Shown in pieces: positions 1 through 7,394 of a stretch of 64,000 nucleotides of DNA. Location of the stretch: NCBI GenBank assembly GCA_037624485.1, contig JASJJC010000009.1:1-64000 (forward strand). The letters run 5' to 3'. The notes beneath the pieces are model-generated. The model was not told where the DNA came from, did not search any database, and saw only the letters and a program-made list of their open reading frames with translations. The stretch comes from JAFMKE01 sp037624485 (GTDB lineage: Bacteria; Bacteroidota; Bacteroidia; Chitinophagales; UBA8649). Position 1 is the stretch's first letter. Every line of letters starts with the position of its first letter. The position numbers and the translations under genes were made by a program.

Positions 1-494
1 AAGCGTTTAGCAGTTCTCGTTCGCTTACCATTATAATATAAAACAAGTCGTTTCTTTTCTTTTAGTAAGCGTTCAATCCTGCGGTCATAATCGTGATGCT
101 TTAATCCAACACTTTCAGCAGAATAAATTTGACTTCTATAATGGTGCTTATAGTCGTGTCGTGATATTAGAAATAAGCCTTGAATAAATAAGAAGAAGTG
201 GAGTTTAGAAATACGTTTGTTTTTTGATATTAGATAATACCGTATCGCCTCCTTTCGGTTAGGTAGGTTGCTAAAACCTTGTGATATGTACCAGGCTTGC
301 CTATTCTCAGTTCCATCATCAAAGTAATAAACATACTCTAATTTATAAGACTCGGTACATACTCTTATTTTATGCTCGTTTAGCCTTCTACCTTCAATAC
401 TTCCAACGTCAACAGTTGCCCATTGATTAGGGTATTTAAGTAATTCTTTTACCAGCCAAGAAACGCCGACACTTTGATTGTTGTATAATACCAT
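1..494 (-). CDS. Unknown element protein, C-terminus cut by window edge
   Basis: An uninterrupted minus-strand frame of 164 codons runs from ATG at 494 off the left edge. It starts MVLYNNQSVGVSWLVKELL and is rich in basic and aromatic residues; the visible end (from about residue 135) is a charged stretch, DYDRRIERLLKEKKR, that may form a helix. I see no signal peptide, transmembrane helix or recognised motif. The start is supported by the duplication: the same ATG and first seven codons recur at 3812 in the second copy of the 100-bp repeat, where the frame then hits a stop five codons later. It is probably the next gene of the element's minus-strand set. Function is unknown. Confidence 0.7.
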   Translation of the reverse strand, partial: MVLYNNQSVGVSWLVKELLKYPNQWATVDVGSIEGRRLNEHKIRVCTESYKLEYVYYFDDGTENRQAWYISQGFSNLPNRKEAIRYYLISKNKRISKLHFFLFIQGLFLISRHDYKHHYRSQIYSAESVGLKHHDYDRRIERLLKEKKRLVLYYNGKRTRTAKR

Positions 495-572
495 AGGCTC
501 TTTTTTAGAGTTTAATTCGTTTCATTACTGATAGTGCAAATAAACAGTATAAGTAAAGTGTAATAACGCACG
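473..572. repeat. 100-bp direct repeat, copy 1
   Basis: Aligned without gaps to 3791-3890 with 9 mismatches that I count by eye (about 91 % identity). It holds the first seven codons and the upstream region of the unknown gene at 1-494 and, at its right end, copy 1 of the 42-bp repeat. To its right the rep-like remnant starts at once, whereas copy 2 is followed by the 79-residue ORF and then the intact Rep-like gene. Confidence 0.9.
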
Positions 573-573
573 A
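532..573. repeat. 42-bp repeat with inverted ends, copy 1 (degenerate right arm)
   Basis: Starts TAGTGCA and ends CGCACGA, the latter a mutated form of the TGCACTA arm seen in the other two copies. The interior AATAAACAGTATAAGTAAAG matches copy 2. It lies in the promoter region of the gene at 1-494. It could be an operator, a Rep-binding or origin site, or a recombination site; the sequence alone does not decide. Confidence 0.8.
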
Positions 574-574
574 T

Positions 575-775
575 TTAGCATACAAATTCATTTATAGCGT
601 GGCGTTTAAATTCTTTCCACTCTGAAATAATAAGTGCTTCAATTTGCCCTTTTTTATTTTGTGTTTCTTCAATGATATATTTATCTAATTTTTTACGCTC
701 TCGTGCAAATTTGTTGCGGTCGTTAGGTTGATTCATTATATCCTCCCAGGTCATTGCACTTTGCCATAGTATCTT
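575..775 (-). pseudogene. Remnant of a Rep-like gene (3' end only)
   Basis: The minus strand reads, between two stops, a 66-residue peptide containing WEDIMNQPNDRNKFARER and NKKGQIEALI. It matches the C-terminal part of the intact gene at 4153-5103 (WEVLMNQERDRNKFSREV, NKKEQISSLI) over about 60 residues. Upstream of 775 (minus direction) the frame has a stop and the next 90 bases show only weak further similarity, in other frames. There is no start codon with upstream homology, so this is a decayed 3' fragment of a second rep-like gene and not a small gene of its own. It sits between copies 1 and 3 of the 42-bp repeat. Confidence 0.8.
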
Positions 776-869
776 TTATACTTTAGATAATCCTCTACCA
801 AAATACTAAAATTTACCCTCTAATTTTTCGTGAAATACACTATATTTTCCACATAAAAACTAAATACTA

Positions 870-913
870 ATAGTGCAATTACATAGTATATATAAAGTAT
901 GAAAATGCACTAT
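870..913. repeat. 42-bp repeat with inverted ends, copy 3
   Basis: ATAGTGCA at 870-877 and TGCACTAT at 906-913 form a perfect 8-bp inverted pair around a 28-bp AT-rich interior that keeps the AGTATA and AAAGTATGAAAA words of the other copies. The spacing is identical in all three copies. It lies about 105 bp upstream of the + strand cargo genes, which are thus bracketed by copies 3 and 2. Confidence 0.85.
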
Positions 914-1017
914 CTATGTAGAGTTGGAAAGTTATACTGATGGAAACTCGGAGATTAAAAGTAAGTATTATGTTTTTTTGTATATTAGATAACGCTAAGG
1001 CTTCTAAAATTTGACAA

Positions 1018-1443
1018 ATGGAATGGAAATTACAGAATAGATGGAAAGATTTAAGTACTGGCAAAAAAATATTCGTTGTAATTATAATATTATGGCTTGC
1101 TGGAGGAATTATAAATCGAGATTCATCAAATTCAGTCGAAACTTCAATGTCAGTGGAGACTAATGAAGGAACCAAAAGCTGCCTCATTGGGGTTGACTGG
1201 ATTTATCCTTCAAGTAGCAATCCCACTGGAGCTTGGAAATTTTCCTTAGATGGCACATTCAACTCGAGCACAACAGCCTTCGGCGGAATGAGCGCTTGGG
1301 GAAATTGGTCGGTCTTAGGTCCTGGTAAAATCGAAGTTTCTTATACTAGAACAACTGAAGGTACAATACCGAGCAATCAAATTTTGACAATGTCTTCTTG
1401 CGGTAGTCTAAAAGTTGGTTCAACAAATTATTCGAAATACTAA
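1018..1443 (+). CDS. Membrane-anchored protein of unknown function
   Basis: 141 residues. After a basic N-terminus (residues 1-17, MEWKLQNRWKDLSTGKK) there is one hydrophobic helix (about 18-32, IFVVIIILWLAGGII), then a polar linker and a C-terminal domain with Gly-, Ser- and Trp-rich strands (residues 60-141) such as GAWKFSLDGTFNSS and AWGNWSVLGPG. That pattern resembles small lipocalin-like beta domains, but I cannot assign a family. Two cysteines (about residues 55 and 129) could pair outside the cytoplasm. The start is the ATG at 1018; no second ATG precedes the hydrophobic helix. It lies on the opposite strand to the element's core genes, 69 bp before the next cargo gene, with which it may form a two-gene unit. 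Confidence 0.6.
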   Translation: MEWKLQNRWKDLSTGKKIFVVIIILWLAGGIINRDSSNSVETSMSVETNEGTKSCLIGVDWIYPSSSNPTGAWKFSLDGTFNSSTTAFGGMSAWGNWSVLGPGKIEVSYTRTTEGTIPSNQILTMSSCGSLKVGSTNYSKY

Positions 1444-1512
1444 ATCTTTCACCTCACGGCACCAAAATGTCATGAAAACGAAGCACATTTAAAACCTAAA
1501 GCAAAAGTACTT

Positions 1513-3795
1513 ATGAAAAATCTAACTCTTACCTTACTCACAATTTTTACGCTATTCAATACACAAGCCCAAGATTTATTTAAAGAAGTTTCTGAAGCAT
1601 ACGAAAATGGTCAGCCTAAGTATATCGACTATTTAGAAATGGAAAATCTGAACAGAGTAAAACAAGAGTTATTTAATGAAGCTGGTGATCTCATATTCCG
1701 CATGAGTTATAATCCTAAAACAGGTCTGCCGGATGGAGAATTTTTTGACCTAGTAAATAAAGGAAGTTTTGATAATGGAGTATTAAATTGTGAAGACTGT
1801 ATCCTGGTGTTGGCCAATAACCCAGCTGTATTTACTTACAATAAAGATGTAAAAAATACAATCCTTGAATATGGCAATATACGAAATGGTCGTTGGGTTG
1901 GAGAAGTAAACCGATATTTTCAGAAAGAGCGCACATTTCAACTTACAGATTGGGACCAAACAAGAGCAATGGTTGCAGCAGGTGCGTGGGTCGGTTACAG
2001 AGAAGTTGTAACTTACGGCACAGGTGATTTTGAAAAAGTTCTTAATAGAAAATATAATTATAATGATAATGGTCTTTTAGATGGAGAAATTAATCTGGGT
2101 TATGCTAAACTTAACTTTGAAAACGGCATTATAAAGTCTTACGTTGCATATGATGATAATAATTTAATTATTGATAGCCTTTCAAACTCATCTAAAATAT
2201 GGATTGTAAATTATAAAGTCGTAAAAAACTATGGATTTATTGTATTTAAAGATATTGAAGAATTTAACCCACCAAACTATGACTATGACCGTACGATAAA
2301 TTATGTTATTTACCCTAATAGTATAGCCGAACCGCTAATTGCAGTAGGTGGGTTTAACTACTATTCGAGCAAAGAAAATTTTAAATCTCGTCATCTACAA
2401 AGCGGAAACCTAAAAATAGGGCTAGACCAAAACGGAATGTATACCGAGCACGCAACGGCTCCGTTTGATGCAATCATAAAATACAGTTATAGTAAAAGAA
2501 ATACTGGTACAACTTTCAACCCAAAATACAGTTCGGATGCTGAAGGTAGATTTTTCCAAGACCTCTATCATGTCGCCATGTATCCTAATTCAGCTAAATT
2601 TTCCGTGCTTAAGTATATTAAGGACTGGGATTATGGAACACACTTTGGATGTTTCTTAAACTCTTTAACAAAAAAAAATGGACAACCAATAGAAACTTGT
2701 ATAGGGCAAAGAGTGAATTATGAAAAGTATAGTGGAAAAAATTATTTCTTGAAATATTTAAAACTTCCAAATGCAGAAAAAATTGATATTGTGTATTCCA
2801 CATATTATGAAGATGCGAAGAGAAAAGAAACAAGAGTAAGGAATTATGAGGATTGGGGTGTCAAATTAAACTTATTAGAGCGAAATGGAAATTATTATTA
2901 TTTCCAGAATGATTTTTTAACTGAGGTTATTTCTTTATCCGATTATTTTATTGCTTGTAAAGAAAGTATCGAGAATAAAGCCACAGAGATACAGGAAATT
3001 TGGGTTTGGGATAAGAATCAAAAAGAGTACACAAAAGTTAATTTTGACAAACTCATAATTGAGTCAAAAAAACTAAATGAAAGAATAAGTGAGAAAAGTC
3101 TTAAAAGATCTTTAAACTCTTTTGATTTAACCTCTTTTGAGGAATGGAGAAAGTTAAGACTTGGTGGTAATAAAGCTGTCTTTGGGAATCTAGTAGGATC
3201 AATCGTGAACATATATAACAGTGAAAAAGATAGGTTTGAATTTGTCAAGGATTCCGTTTTGTCTGACGAAATAAGGGAGAGAAGCCGAGTTATTGACTCG
3301 ATTATACCAAGGTACTTGGAATATGATAATAACCTAGATAAAATCTCAGAAGCAGCTAAATCTGCAAATAAAAATGGTCAAAAAATACTCAACCAATATT
3401 ATGAGATAGACAAAGTATATAAATTTGCTTCTTATGCCTATTCAAAAGAATTGGGTAATTATCAATTTATTTGGGCTTTCGATTTGCTACTTTCTGTCCA
3501 AGAAAGTATTTTAAGCATCCTAAATGATAAGGAAAAAACAAAGATTATTGCCAAGGAACTTACCTCTGGATCATTCTTGGATCAGCCCGATGGAACCCGT
3601 ATGTATTACCAACGTCAAATTAAGCCAACTACGATTTTTAATCCATACCAAACGGGGAGTCCTCCTTATTTCCAAAATTGGAGCACCAATTCTTACGGCT
3701 TCGAGTTTCCAAATCCAATAGTCGAGTTGATTCTTGGAAAATATATTTTTTTCGACCGTCAAGGTGAACCACGCTACAAACACTCAATGTTTTGA
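1513..3795 (+). CDS. Exported protein with MORN-like repeats, unknown function
   Basis: 760 residues beginning with a clear signal peptide (MKNLTLTLLTIFTLFNTQAQ, cleavage expected after Ala-Gln at about 19-20). The first third has repeated phrases of the type NGQPKYIDYLE, TGLPDGEFFD, NGRWVGEVNRY and NGLLDGEIN, spaced by 20-60 residues, which look like the MORN-type antitoxin/variant repeats common in Bacteroidota surface proteins. The remainder has no motif I recognise. Residues near the C-terminus (YKHSMF) end at a TGA (3793-3795) that already belongs to copy 2 of the 100-bp repeat, so the original C-terminus may have been lost or replaced. It is the main cargo of the element on the + strand. 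Function is unknown. Confidence 0.7.
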   Translation: MKNLTLTLLTIFTLFNTQAQDLFKEVSEAYENGQPKYIDYLEMENLNRVKQELFNEAGDLIFRMSYNPKTGLPDGEFFDLVNKGSFDNGVLNCEDCILVLANNPAVFTYNKDVKNTILEYGNIRNGRWVGEVNRYFQKERTFQLTDWDQTRAMVAAGAWVGYREVVTYGTGDFEKVLNRKYNYNDNGLLDGEINLGYAKLNFENGIIKSYVAYDDNNLIIDSLSNSSKIWIVNYKVVKNYGFIVFKDIEEFNPPNYDYDRTINYVIYPNSIAEPLIAVGGFNYYSSKENFKSRHLQSGNLKIGLDQNGMYTEHATAPFDAIIKYSYSKRNTGTTFNPKYSSDAEGRFFQDLYHVAMYPNSAKFSVLKYIKDWDYGTHFGCFLNSLTKKNGQPIETCIGQRVNYEKYSGKNYFLKYLKLPNAEKIDIVYSTYYEDAKRKETRVRNYEDWGVKLNLLERNGNYYYFQNDFLTEVISLSDYFIACKESIENKATEIQEIWVWDKNQKEYTKVNFDKLIIESKKLNERISEKSLKRSLNSFDLTSFEEWRKLRLGGNKAVFGNLVGSIVNIYNSEKDRFEFVKDSVLSDEIRERSRVIDSIIPRYLEYDNNLDKISEAAKSANKNGQKILNQYYEIDKVYKFASYAYSKELGNYQFIWAFDLLLSVQESILSILNDKEKTKIIAKELTSGSFLDQPDGTRMYYQRQIKPTTIFNPYQTGSPPYFQNWSTNSYGFEFPNPIVELILGKYIFFDRQGEPRYKHSMF

Positions 3796-3890
3796 TTGTT
3801 ATATAATACCATAGGCTCTTTTTTAGAGTTTAATTTATTTCATTACTGTTAGTGCAAATAAACAGTATAAGTAAAGTATGAAAATGCACT
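3791..3890. repeat. 100-bp direct repeat, copy 2
   Basis: Partner of 473-572. It contains the ATG and first seven codons of the 1-494 gene on the minus strand (ATG at 3812), after which the reading frame diverges and stops, so here the gene is only a stub. The left boundary of homology falls inside the last two codons of the 760-residue cargo gene; the right boundary lies about 18 bp before the stop codon of the 79-residue ORF. Confidence 0.9.
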
Positions 3891-3891
3891 A
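3850..3891. repeat. 42-bp repeat with inverted ends, copy 2
   Basis: TAGTGCA at 3850-3856 and TGCACTA at 3885-3891 form a perfect 7-bp inverted pair with a 28-bp interior (AATAAACAGTATAAGTAAAG then TATGAAAA). It is the best preserved of the three copies and lies between the ends of the cargo gene and the 79-residue ORF. Confidence 0.85.
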
Positions 3892-3908
3892 GTTCGCAAA
3901 TCTATTAG

Positions 3909-4148
3909 TTACTTTTCACCAATCTTTTTAAACAAACTTCTTAACTCTTTTAAGGTGTAAAGATTTCGTTCGATTAATTCGTTTCCGCAGACTTCCATGG
4001 CTAAGCAATCTTTTGCTGAATGGTGGAAGTGCTGTATTGCAATTGACAAACCTTCCCATTGCTTATATAAGTCACTATCGTTAAACTTTTGAGCTTCTCG
4101 CATATAACGAGCCAAAAGGGCTCTCTGATTTTTTTTTGGTCTTCCCAT
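3909..4148 (-). CDS. Small basic element protein, unknown
   Basis: 79 residues, starting MGRPKKNQRALLARYMREAQ. The GRPKK start resembles an AT-hook and the rest is predicted to be helical and hydrophilic, so a DNA-associated role is conceivable, but this is inference from composition. It lies 4 bp downstream of the Rep-like gene on the same strand and is very likely co-transcribed with it. The duplicated copy of the module near 575 lacks this ORF. No family recognised. Confidence 0.6.
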   Translation of the reverse strand: MGRPKKNQRALLARYMREAQKFNDSDLYKQWEGLSIAIQHFHHSAKDCLAMEVCGNELIERNLYTLKELRSLFKKIGEK

Positions 4149-4152
4149 AGTT

Positions 4153-5103
4153 TTATTTTTTTATTATTGATTTAATATCCATATTCTTATTTTCATAATT
4201 ACATGCTATACGGCAGATTTCAAACTCGGTCCACCTATCTCGAATTAGACTCGAAATTTGCTCTTTCTTATTATCAGTGTGTTCCTTTTGGTATTTTTTG
4301 TATATTCGAACTTCTCTAGAAAACTTATTTCGGTCCCTCTCTTGATTCATTAATACTTCCCAGTAATGAGAATTACTCCATTGAAGTAGTTTCTTTTCAA
4401 AATTTAAATCAAATGAATCCAAAATAGGCGGTTCATAGATTAGGCAATCTTCCCAAGTTTGAGTTAACTCCTGATGCAGTTTAAATAATTTGTCTATATC
4501 CTTGAGGTCCTCGAGGTTCTTTATGCCGTGTTTGTTGAAATCTCTACTCACCATATATTTGTTTTCAAATCTTAGTAGGTTAAACGGCAGATTGAATTGT
4601 TCTCCCTTATTGTATGCCTTAACAAAACGCTGAGCTGGTTTAGCCTGGAAATAATCTCCTCTACCGTTATGGACTTTATAAAATAGATTTCTTTTGTGAA
4701 ATAAGAGGTTTGACAATATTACACGGACCAAGAAAGGAAGTTTTATGTTTACCCCATACTCGAGATTCTTTAAAATCATCTCCCTTGGACTTATTCCGAA
4801 CCATTTGGAAAGAGTTTCAATCGTAGCACAAAGCACTGAATAATTAAAATCGTTATAATTATGTCCGAAGTCATTACTCATTCGATGTAATGAGAGCCTA
4901 ATTTCAAGGAATGAGGCTCTTTTCTGACCGTTTGTAGTCTTATATCGAACCTTACAAGATAAGCCCTCAAACTGGCTAAAATTCCCTTCAAGGATTTCAT
5001 TGGTATCTCTATCAAACACACCAAACATTTTTAAAGGACTATTCTTTGGAAGTTCAAATTCTTGCCCGTGGAGCAAAACCCATATTTTGACGTAATCAAT
5101 CAA
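4153..5103 (-). CDS. Putative replication-initiation (Rep-like) protein
   Basis: 316 residues. The start MIDYVKIW, a central stretch around residues 65-120 (IRLSLHRMSN, NYNDFNYSVLCATIETLSKWFG, LEYGVNI) and the motif LLRFENKYMVSRDFNKHG (about 180-195) resemble rolling-circle replication proteins of the filamentous-phage/plasmid type found in Bacteroidota elements. I cannot point with certainty to the HUH histidines or the nicking tyrosine, so the assignment is tentative. The start codon read is TTG at 5103; an in-frame GTG lies at 5136. The 3' end is duplicated as a remnant at 575-775. Neighbours are an excisionase-like gene upstream and a 79-residue ORF downstream, as expected for the replication module of an integrative element. 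Confidence 0.6.
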   Translation of the reverse strand: MIDYVKIWVLLHGQEFELPKNSPLKMFGVFDRDTNEILEGNFSQFEGLSCKVRYKTTNGQKRASFLEIRLSLHRMSNDFGHNYNDFNYSVLCATIETLSKWFGISPREMILKNLEYGVNIKLPFLVRVILSNLLFHKRNLFYKVHNGRGDYFQAKPAQRFVKAYNKGEQFNLPFNLLRFENKYMVSRDFNKHGIKNLEDLKDIDKLFKLHQELTQTWEDCLIYEPPILDSFDLNFEKKLLQWSNSHYWEVLMNQERDRNKFSREVRIYKKYQKEHTDNKKEQISSLIRDRWTEFEICRIACNYENKNMDIKSIIKK

Positions 5104-5139
5104 AATAGATGCGTTAATCTATGTTGAATAAACACAAGA

Positions 5140-5514
5140 TTAAAATTGGCGGCTGGTTAAGGCGTTTTCTATATTAACCTCTTTATTTTTTATATAAGTT
5201 TCTGCTTGTTGCTCAACCTCCTTGTATGATTTTCTTTTACCCTCTTTTAAGTATTTTACTAACTCAACATTACTAAAATATAGACGCTTTGAACGTTTCA
5301 TATGGGGAAGTTCCCTTTTAGATACTTTGCTGTAAATTGTAGGTACAGATAGGTTTAAAAATTGTGCAGCTTCTTGGATAGTCAAGAGTCGCTCTTGCTT
5401 TTCGCTGGGGGGTATATTGTTTTGTAATGCTTTGAGAATATTTATTGTAACTCTTTCCGCAATGTCACTTATAAGTTGTTCGGGGTCAATAGGGCTTAAT
5501 ACTAAATTGTGCAT
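5140..5514 (-). CDS. Excisionase-like helix-turn-helix DNA-binding protein
   Basis: 124 residues. Residues 42-92 form a winged-helix domain of the excisionase/HTH_17 type: LLTIQEAAQFLNLSVPTIYS followed by a wing with KRELPHMKRSKRLYFSNVEL. The N-terminal 40 residues (PEQLISDIAERVTINILKAL) look helical and may dimerise; the C-terminus is a charged extension. Such proteins direct the recombinase towards excision or control element promoters. It lies 36 bp upstream of the Rep-like gene. The start ATG at 5514 fits the family length. Confidence 0.85.
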   Translation of the reverse strand: MHNLVLSPIDPEQLISDIAERVTINILKALQNNIPPSEKQERLLTIQEAAQFLNLSVPTIYSKVSKRELPHMKRSKRLYFSNVELVKYLKEGKRKSYKEVEQQAETYIKNKEVNIENALTSRQF

Positions 5515-5560
5515 AATCTTTAAGTTTTAATTATACACCAAAATTCAATGGGCGTTTTTT

Positions 5561-5589
5561 GGGGCTTGACGGGGCGTTGCCCTTTTTTT
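5561..5589 (+). other. G-rich hairpin with T tract
   Basis: In an otherwise AT-rich gap, GGGGCTTGACGGGGCGTTGCCC is followed by seven T. GGGC (5572-5575) pairs with GCCC (5579-5582) around a GTT loop. It has the look of an intrinsic terminator on the + strand, but there is no + strand gene before it. In an element with a possible rolling-circle protein it could instead be a replication origin hairpin. Function not determinable from sequence. Confidence 0.45.
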
Positions 5590-5597
5590 GCTCTAAA

Positions 5598-6215
5598 TCA
5601 CAACTGTTTACTTTGTAAGTATGTTTCTATTGTATCAGGATTATCTGAAAGGTCTTTAACAATTACACGCCAATTTATGCCACCTAACTCAATAAGGTTG
5701 TCTTCAGTGTTTAGGTTTTTGTTTATCATCTCATTAAATACTTTGTAAAATCTGTTTCCCTTTCCTATCCCCATTTTTCTATTTCCTATCTTTTCAAGTT
5801 CCTTTTTTTGTCCAACTGGAAAACTTTCACCGTTAGCATTGCATTCTATCAAATATGCTAAAACATAATGTTTTGCTGTATATCTTAACTTGACATTAGC
5901 TTTTTGTTGAGCTGGCAAGGGTTGCTTACTTTTTAAAAACTTTATTTTACTTTTTGTTGAGTACATAAATCTTTCCCATCCTATTTCATTACACAAATCA
6001 TAAGCATTAAAAAAATTTTCTGAACTTGTAACTGAATATCCATCAGTTGAACTTTCCGAATGCTCAACATCCCATAAAGTATATTCAAAGTACTCTATTT
6101 CTTTTTCTAAAAAGTCGTTTTCTTCTGCTTCAAATTCATTCAGAAAATTATTTAATCTTTTTGGAAATTTATTGATATACTCTTTGGCTGTCTCTTTTAA
6201 ATATTCTTTTGTCAT
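5598..6215 (-). CDS. Recombinase-linked element protein, unknown
   Basis: 205 residues, no signal peptide or membrane helix. The N-terminal half is acidic and helical (NEFEAEENDFLEKEIEYFEY); the C-terminal half (105-205) contains KLRYTAKHYVLAYLIECNAN, KELEKIGNRKMG and GNRFYKVFNEMINKN. Proteins of this layout are often found directly behind tyrosine recombinases in Bacteroidota elements; no biochemical role is known to me. It begins 4 bp after the recombinase stop codon, so translation is probably coupled, suggesting a role in integration or excision or its control. Confidence 0.7.
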   Translation of the reverse strand: MTKEYLKETAKEYINKFPKRLNNFLNEFEAEENDFLEKEIEYFEYTLWDVEHSESSTDGYSVTSSENFFNAYDLCNEIGWERFMYSTKSKIKFLKSKQPLPAQQKANVKLRYTAKHYVLAYLIECNANGESFPVGQKKELEKIGNRKMGIGKGNRFYKVFNEMINKNLNTEDNLIELGGINWRVIVKDLSDNPDTIETYLQSKQL

Positions 6216-6219
6216 TGTA

Positions 6220-7377
6220 TTAAATATCTAGTTTAATTTTATTAGCTGCCTTCCTTTTACTGTCATCCACAATCTTGGCATAGATTTGAGTCGTTTTTAA
6301 ATCTTTGTGCCCAAGCATTTTAGAAACCGTGTAAATATCCGTCCCGTTAAATAGTTGCAAGGTGGCAAAGGTATGTCTAAAGCAATGAAAGGTGATGTCT
6401 TTGGTGATTCCAGCCGCACCAATCCATTGGAAAAGGTGCTTGTTGTGATATGATGAATAGTCTAAGCCATCAATTACAAGGACGTCTTGTTCCATATCCT
6501 TTGGGTTCTTTTTACCTTCTAAGAAATTATAGGCTTGGTCAGAAATTGGCATATCTTCAATACCTTTAGATTTTTGTTGCTTGTATTTTAGAATGTACCC
6601 TTGCCCCTTTACATATTCCAGTTCTTTCCATTTCATTTTTTGAATATCCGAAAAGCGTAAACCCGTTAACGCTGAGAAGAGGGCTGCACGTTTCAATAAG
6701 AGGTTGTTACAAGGGGTTTTGACAAGTTGATTTAGTTCTTCTAAAGTTAAATACTCTCTTCTTGTTTCCAACGCTTTGATTGGCTTTACTTTTTCATTAA
6801 GATTATATTGTAAAATTTCGTCCTTGTATGCTTGCTTTAGGGTTGCTTTTACCTTGTTGAAATAAGAAACAGCCGAATTTTGAGATAACTTGGCTTTAGG
6901 GCTCTTTTTACTTTTAGTGGTAAGCAGGTATTCTTTAAAGTCCTCTAAGAATTTTTCATTCAAATCTTTAAACGCAAGTGTCCCACCAGTATAGCTGTTA
7001 ATGTAATTCAAAGTTGACATCCAATTATCGTGGTTAGATGCTTTTCTTTTATTAGCTAAACTTGTGAAGTACTTTACAAAACATTTTTCTCCTTGCTCTT
7101 TTATTCTTAATTGCTCTTTTTCGTATAAGCTATAAATTTCGGGTTTGTTTAAGAAATTATCTCGTTTCTGTCTTATACTCTGCGCTATTTGCAGAGTTTC
7201 TTTATTGTGCAGTTTGTCTATAGGTGTTTTTGGTTTTTCATTAATGTACAAACCAATAAATTCTCTTCTCGTTGGTTCTCCAGTTTTGGGATGTGGAATC
7301 TCGGGATAAAAATCTAAATACAAACTTTTGCGTCCTTTGGATATTTTCTTTTCCCTTAGAGATACTTTTATTGCCAT
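6220..7377 (-). CDS. Tyrosine recombinase (integrase)
   Basis: 385 residues from the ATG at 7377 (MAIKVSLREKKISKGRKSLY), which matches the usual start of Bacteroidota integrases with an Arm-type N-terminal domain; a longer frame to 7401 exists. Residues 1-90 are the arm-binding domain, 105-205 the SAM-like core-binding domain, and 215-385 the catalytic domain with the expected residues: Arg in TGLRFSDIQ, His-x-x-Arg in HCFRHTFA, His in LGHKD and the nucleophilic Tyr in TTQIYAK. All catalytic positions are intact, so the protein should be active. It is the gene nearest to the mnmE end, in the same orientation as mnmE, as expected for an integrase next to its attachment site. Confidence 0.95.
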   Translation of the reverse strand: MAIKVSLREKKISKGRKSLYLDFYPEIPHPKTGEPTRREFIGLYINEKPKTPIDKLHNKETLQIAQSIRQKRDNFLNKPEIYSLYEKEQLRIKEQGEKCFVKYFTSLANKRKASNHDNWMSTLNYINSYTGGTLAFKDLNEKFLEDFKEYLLTTKSKKSPKAKLSQNSAVSYFNKVKATLKQAYKDEILQYNLNEKVKPIKALETRREYLTLEELNQLVKTPCNNLLLKRAALFSALTGLRFSDIQKMKWKELEYVKGQGYILKYKQQKSKGIEDMPISDQAYNFLEGKKNPKDMEQDVLVIDGLDYSSYHNKHLFQWIGAAGITKDITFHCFRHTFATLQLFNGTDIYTVSKMLGHKDLKTTQIYAKIVDDSKRKAANKIKLDI

Positions 7378-7394
7378 AGAATTTACTATTTCGA

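Noticed and set aside
532..913. 42-bp repeats as integron attC or XerCD dif sites
   Set aside because: No RYYYAAC/GTTRRRY boxes and no integron integrase; no 11-6-11 dif symmetry could be recognised.
3905..3925. TTACTTTTCACCAATC, similar to the mnmE end, as an internal attachment site
   Set aside because: It needs gaps to align and is explained as the 3' end of the 79-residue ORF (KKIGEK stop).
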